From Deinandra increscens subsp. villosa (taxonomy: Eukaryota > Streptophyta > Magnoliopsida > Asterales > Asteraceae), in NCBI GenBank assembly GCA_039602395.1, contig JBCNJP010000027.1, forward strand, positions 114,864,354-114,928,353: a stretch of 64,000 nt of DNA, read 5' to 3'. The position numbers and the translations under genes were made by a program. Positions 60,333 through 64,000 of this stretch are shown here, piece after piece. The notes below the pieces were generated by a model that worked only from the letters and a program-made list of their open reading frames with translations, was not told where the DNA came from and ran no database searches. Numbering within the stretch: the stretch's first letter is position 1; each line of letters starts with the position of its first letter.

Positions 60333-60502
60333 CACTTGGCAATAGCAAGATTAACTTAGGTCGTGATTAGGAACTTTGAGTGTTTTCATTTTCGTGTTTA
60401 GAGTTTTAAGTTTATTTTTGGTGTCTAGAGTTTTAGGTTAGTTTTAGATTCTGTTTTTTTCTTTATTATTTATTTTGTATTTATTTCTTTTGTGTTTTCG
60501 CC

Positions 60503-61021
60503 ATGGCCACAATCGAATCGAATGATTTTTTTGAAGCACAAATGTTAGAGATGTTTGGTGAGGAGTGGACGACGATGTCACCAGAAGCGTTAGATGAGGA
60601 TTGGTTTGACCCGGAGGGTGATTTGCAAAAGCTAGAAGAAATGTTATACGGGGAGCCGACCATTAAGGGTGAACACGTCCCACTCGAAGATGAATTTTGT
60701 GAGGGCCCGGTGTTTGAAAAAGATGATGAGGTGTTAGAAGACGTCCCGCTTGGTAGGTTAGCTAGTGATAAGGATGCTCCTGTGTTTAGTCCAAGTGTGG
60801 GGACGTTAGAGGATGTAGGCTGTAAGAATGACCCGAGGTTGAACTTCATTGTGATTATTAGGTTAACTCCGGGTAGATTTAAGCATTGGCGGGTTGACTG
60901 GTTGTTAGCTATGATTTTTGAAGATTGGTTAGTTAATGCCTTTGGAAAAATAAGCGGTTTCATGGTTAGGGCAGTAGTTAGTAAGAACATTAAGAAGAAA
61001 CCCCCTGATGCAGTTGGTTGA
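60503..61021 (+). CDS. Hypothetical acidic protein in Athila-like element
   Basis: 172 residues starting MATIESNDFFEAQM. The first about 110 residues are strongly acidic (many Glu/Asp). The last about 60 are basic and hydrophobic, with tryptophans (HWRVDWLL, FEDWLV). I recognise no domain, and it is not a typical Gypsy gag: there is no zinc knuckle and it is too short. It begins about 170 bp after the primer site with no stop inside. It may be a family-specific small ORF or a remnant N-terminal gag exon. A hairpin CTCGGG...CCCGAG follows the stop (61024-61040). Confidence 0.5.
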   Translation: MATIESNDFFEAQMLEMFGEEWTTMSPEALDEDWFDPEGDLQKLEEMLYGEPTIKGEHVPLEDEFCEGPVFEKDDEVLEDVPLGRLASDKDAPVFSPSVGTLEDVGCKNDPRLNFIVIIRLTPGRFKHWRVDWLLAMIFEDWLVNAFGKISGFMVRAVVSKNIKKKPPDAVG

Positions 61022-61469
61022 ATACTCGGGGAAAGCCCGAGTTATAAATTTTTGTAACTTACTCATTAAAATTTTTCTTTGTGTGCTATTGTTTTTCGGT
61101 TTCGTGTTTTGTGTTTTTTTGTTAGTGCCTAGTTCCTGATCATCATGTAAAGTATCAAGTACAAGACAAAGTCATGCATGTTAGCTGGAGTCCGAACCAT
61201 TAGCAAACTCCAAGTTCGGACAAACTGAATCTGGTCCGAACTTCAGGTTCTGCCAAGCGGGTTTGGCTCTAGTATATATAGTTTGTCTTGTGCTGTGATT
61301 GATGGACTGGAACTTCTGGACAAATCTTATATGTGAACTCTGTGGTGTTTCTCTGTGGTCTAATACAATCTCATTGTATTTACTCATTGTGTTCATCTCG
61401 TTCTACATTGATTTTGATACGACTAAGTAGATGATCCACCGCTCACACATTTTCAAGTGGTATCAGAGC

Positions 61470-61988
61470 ATTTGGTTTGCTCTAATGGTCGGAAATCTCT
61501 GTTTTTCAAAATTTTGAGGTCAAAATTTCTAGTTTTACGAAAATGAGTATCGTTTTTGAGTTCGTTTGATCTTCTCGAGTGTGCTTTATGTACAAAATCT
61601 TCTCTTAGATTCTTTCTCTTGAGTATATCTGCGTTCCTGTAAGAAATCATGTTCAAATTCTCTCAAAACCGTGAAAATGGTGTCAAAAGTTTTCGGGTTC
61701 GTTTGAGGTTCGGACTTCACCAAAAATAACCATTCCGAACTCCCAGTTCGGAGACAGTTCGGCTCAATTTTCATGAACTCGAGGTTCGAACAGTGTTCGG
61801 ATATAGTTCGGTCTAGGTTCGGACAACGTTCAGTTCTTATTTGGTCCGGAGAGAGTTCGGGCCACATTCGGAATAAGTTCAGTCCAGGTTTTGTTTGATC
61901 ATCTGAAGTTAAGGTTCGGCAAAAGTTCGGAAGAAGTTCGGACGAGGTTCGGCACAGGTTCGGGTGAACAGTAATCAACATTTACAAA
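61470..61988 (+). promoter_or_regulatory. Copia B leader with clustered GTTCGG motifs
   Basis: About twelve GTTCGG copies between 61700 and 61970, all in the element's sense orientation, ending shortly before the gag ATG at 61989. The same arrangement as in Copia A. Confidence 0.6.
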
Positions 61989-63739
61989 ATGTCCGATTTT
62001 CAAGCGTTCGCGGCTATTCAAAATTCGGTTCAAGTAACGATGCATACTATGATGAACAATGATAATGAAATCGGAACAAGTTAGAAAGTTCCCAAATTGC
62101 TCAAATTGGAAGATTATAATAGTTGGGTTAAAAGATTTGAAGCGTACGTTGACACTAATGACATTGATATGTGGTTGTCGTTTACCGATCAATATGTCTA
62201 TCCCAAGGATGAATCTGGTGACCCATTCTTCAAAGAAAGATGTCATCTGTACAAAAGAAAGCATATCAAGCTGAAAAGAAAGCATATGGTACTTTGACGA
62301 TGGCTTTTCCTAAAGAGTTACTACATCAATTTTCGGGTAACTACACATCAAAGAGTTTGTGGGATGCTTTGGAAAAACGATATGACGAAAATGACCAATA
62401 TAAGAAAAGTCGTCAGAAGGTTTTGAAGAATGAATTTGATAGTTTCAAACATTATCAAAATGAATCGATTCCAAATCTGATTGCAGGATTTGCTCATTTA
62501 ATGAGTGAAATGCGTTTCGTGAGTCTTACAAAAGAATAAGCTGATATGAAAGAAAAGATTTTGGAGGCTTTGCCAGAGAAATGGGAGAATTATGTGATGA
62601 TGATCACTCATGATAAAGATTATCCAGGATTATCTTTTAATGATGATCTGATTGCAAGGGATATGGAATTAATCGTTAACAAATCACTTCCTGCACAGGT
62701 TCAAAATCCTGCTGTGTATTTTGGTGATAATGATTCAACCATGAATGCTGAAAAATCTAATATTCTTAGTTCTGCACCTCCTATAGCATTTATTGCAGGT
62801 AAATTTGAAACTTCAAGTTTTTCTGCTGGTAGTAATGTTTCTGTTCCTAGTTCTTCGACTCAGAATGCTTTTTCTGCTCAAACTGCTGATGATTATAATG
62901 CTTTAATGTCCGCATTGGTATCTTAATATTACAGGGTTATCACTGGTTCGGTGAGTAATACTGAATTGACAAACGAAGATTATGATCAAATCGATTATGA
63001 TCATTTGGAAGAAATGGATTTGAACTGGCAATATGCTATGTTGGTTCGAAGAACGAAGAAATTTTTCAATAGAACTAGCAAGTAAAGATTGAATCAAGAT
63101 GGAAAAATTGGATTAGACAAGTCAAAGGTTAAATGTTATAAGTGTTCTGTTTATGGACATTTTGCACGAGAATGTCCAAGTTCAATTGAAAACAAGCTGA
63201 AATCTGGTCAACATGCTCATTTGGTTGTTCATTCACCAAATACAGCTCCCAAGATTGAAGAGAAATTTGTTTCTGTTGATGAAAAAGTGTCAGAAGTGTT
63301 TTGGCATCCAAGTGAATTTTCCTGGAATGCAGATTCTGAGGCAAAAATGAAACATGCTCCGTTTACGGTTGCTTTGACTGCTCGTCATGATGATGATGCT
63401 AGCATTCTGAGTGATTCTGATTCCAATTCGACAATATCAATGATCAAAGAAGTTAAAGTCGAAGAATCAAAATGTCTTGAATGTATAAGGCTGAGTAAGA
63501 AAATTGCAAGTCTTGAGAAAAACTCTCAATTATCAACTGAAGAGATTGTTGTGCTCAAGAAAGAATTGGATGAATTTCAAAAGAAATATTATGCATTGGT
63601 CTATGTTCATGAGGATGTTTTGCAAGAAAAGACTAAATTGGCTGAAAAATGTGAGAAAGCTAAAGCTGAAGCGTTAGATGCAGCTCAAGATTTTGATTTG
63701 AAAAGAGTTATCCAGTTCAACAAAAGTATGAAAAGGTGA
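61989..63739 (+). pseudogene. Copia B gag
   Basis: Starts MSDFQAFAAIQNS. It runs through the UBN2 region (WVKRFEAYVD, KKAYGTLTMAFPKELLHQF, KWENYVMMITHDKDY) to a CCHC knuckle (CYKCSVYGHFARECP) and a coiled-coil-like tail. It is broken by TAG at 62082, a frameshift near 62240-62290, and stops at 62537, 62924 and near 63083. It parallels the Copia A gag along its length. Coding traces continue to about 63915. Confidence 0.85.
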
Positions 63740-63920
63740 ATGCTATTATTGTTGAGTCTGCAGCTACTATTGAGAAACTTCAGAACATGATCTCTATGCT
63801 TTAAGATGAAAAGTTCTTTATAGGGATAAAAATGAAGTTTTAACAAAAGATGTTCAGATTTACAAGAAGAAGAGAGAAAGTGTTCTTGAAGAGTTGTTTG
63901 CTGAATGTGAGATCCGAAAG

Positions 63921-64000
63921 TGTGACAACCCGTAAGTTTCCTAAGTCAAATCATATAATAATACGTGTAATTACCTGTTTCTGTGTGCATAAATCTGTGT
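63921..64000 (+). mobile_element. Start of a Gypsy-type LTR at window edge
   Basis: TGTGACAACCCGTAAGTTTC begins abruptly within Copia B gag sequence. TGTGACA is the start of the Gypsy LTRs in this window read on their own strand. It is cut by the window end, so this is tentative. Confidence 0.5.

Larger units (their letters stand above)
61179..63920 (+). mobile_element. Copia element B, decayed, 3' part missing
   Basis: LTR 61179-61455 (277 bp, TGTTAGCTGG to CATTTTCA), primer site TGGTATCAGAGC at 61458-61469, GTTCGG-rich leader, then a broken gag. Gag sequence and leader relate it to Copia A. It stops at 63920 where a Gypsy-type LTR begins, so pol is not seen. It lies in the Athila-like element. 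Confidence 0.82.

Overview
This is a plant nuclear window made almost entirely of nested transposable elements. LTR retrotransposons carry initiator-Met-tRNA primer sites, and an Athila-like LTR is followed by a TGGCGTCGTTGCC primer site. There is also an L1-type LINE, a CACTA element, a Mutator-like element (MULE) and fragments of plant-specific genes. The LTR termini (TGTGACATCCG at one end, GGGGTGTGACA at the other) and the Copia gag types suggest a eudicot, perhaps Asteraceae; that assignment is inference. I see no intact single-copy host gene.

Left block (1-27178). A decayed minus-strand Gypsy element (body 1-3379, 5' LTR 3380-5924) cuts off the 3' part of minus-strand Copia element A (5925-25551). 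Copia A was itself hit twice. A 4.8-kb CACTA element (9492-14325, TSD TAC) lies in its gag-pol region and carries intron-containing pieces of at least three plant genes: ANTH/clathrin assembly, NPSN SNARE and a DUF842/FAM136-like gene. An 8.0-kb gag-only Copia derivative (17479-25478, TSD CGAAC) lies in its LTR. Copia A sits against an older Gypsy LTR fragment (25552-27178).

Middle block (27179-32946). Non-coding sequence holds a relic of a UBP12/13-type ubiquitin hydrolase exon and a rearranged, frameshifted LINE (about 29198-32037).

MULE block (32938-50807). A MULE of about 6 kb is expanded to 17.85 kb by later insertions. It has about 150-bp terminal inverted repeats and an exact 9-bp TSD. 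It encodes a broken MURA transposase on the plus strand and, convergent at the other end, a two-exon GRF-zinc-finger/coiled-coil/membrane protein. Two Gypsy solo LTRs (TSDs GAAAC and CAGGA) landed 29 bp apart in one MURA exon. Downstream is a 4.7-kb palindromic composite of a small non-autonomous LTR element (44078-48820). Both outer ends are U5 ends, yet it has a clean 5-bp TSD (GGTAT), so it appears to have integrated as one aberrant molecule. This is the most unusual structure in the window.

Right block (50808-64000). It holds a solo LTR of the same small family (52058-52527, TSD CTTAG) and an Athila-like LTR (52903-60308). Copia C (53795-59249, TSD TTAAT) is nested in that LTR; its two LTRs look identical but its reverse-transcriptase region is scrambled into repeated and inverted segments. 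Then come an acidic ORF of unknown function after the Athila-like primer site, a broken Copia B related to Copia A (from 61179), and the start of another Gypsy LTR at 63921.

Relative ages follow from nesting. The MULE predates its solo LTRs and the palindrome. The palindrome predates the foldback element found in only one of its arms. Copia C and the gag-only Copia are young by LTR similarity.
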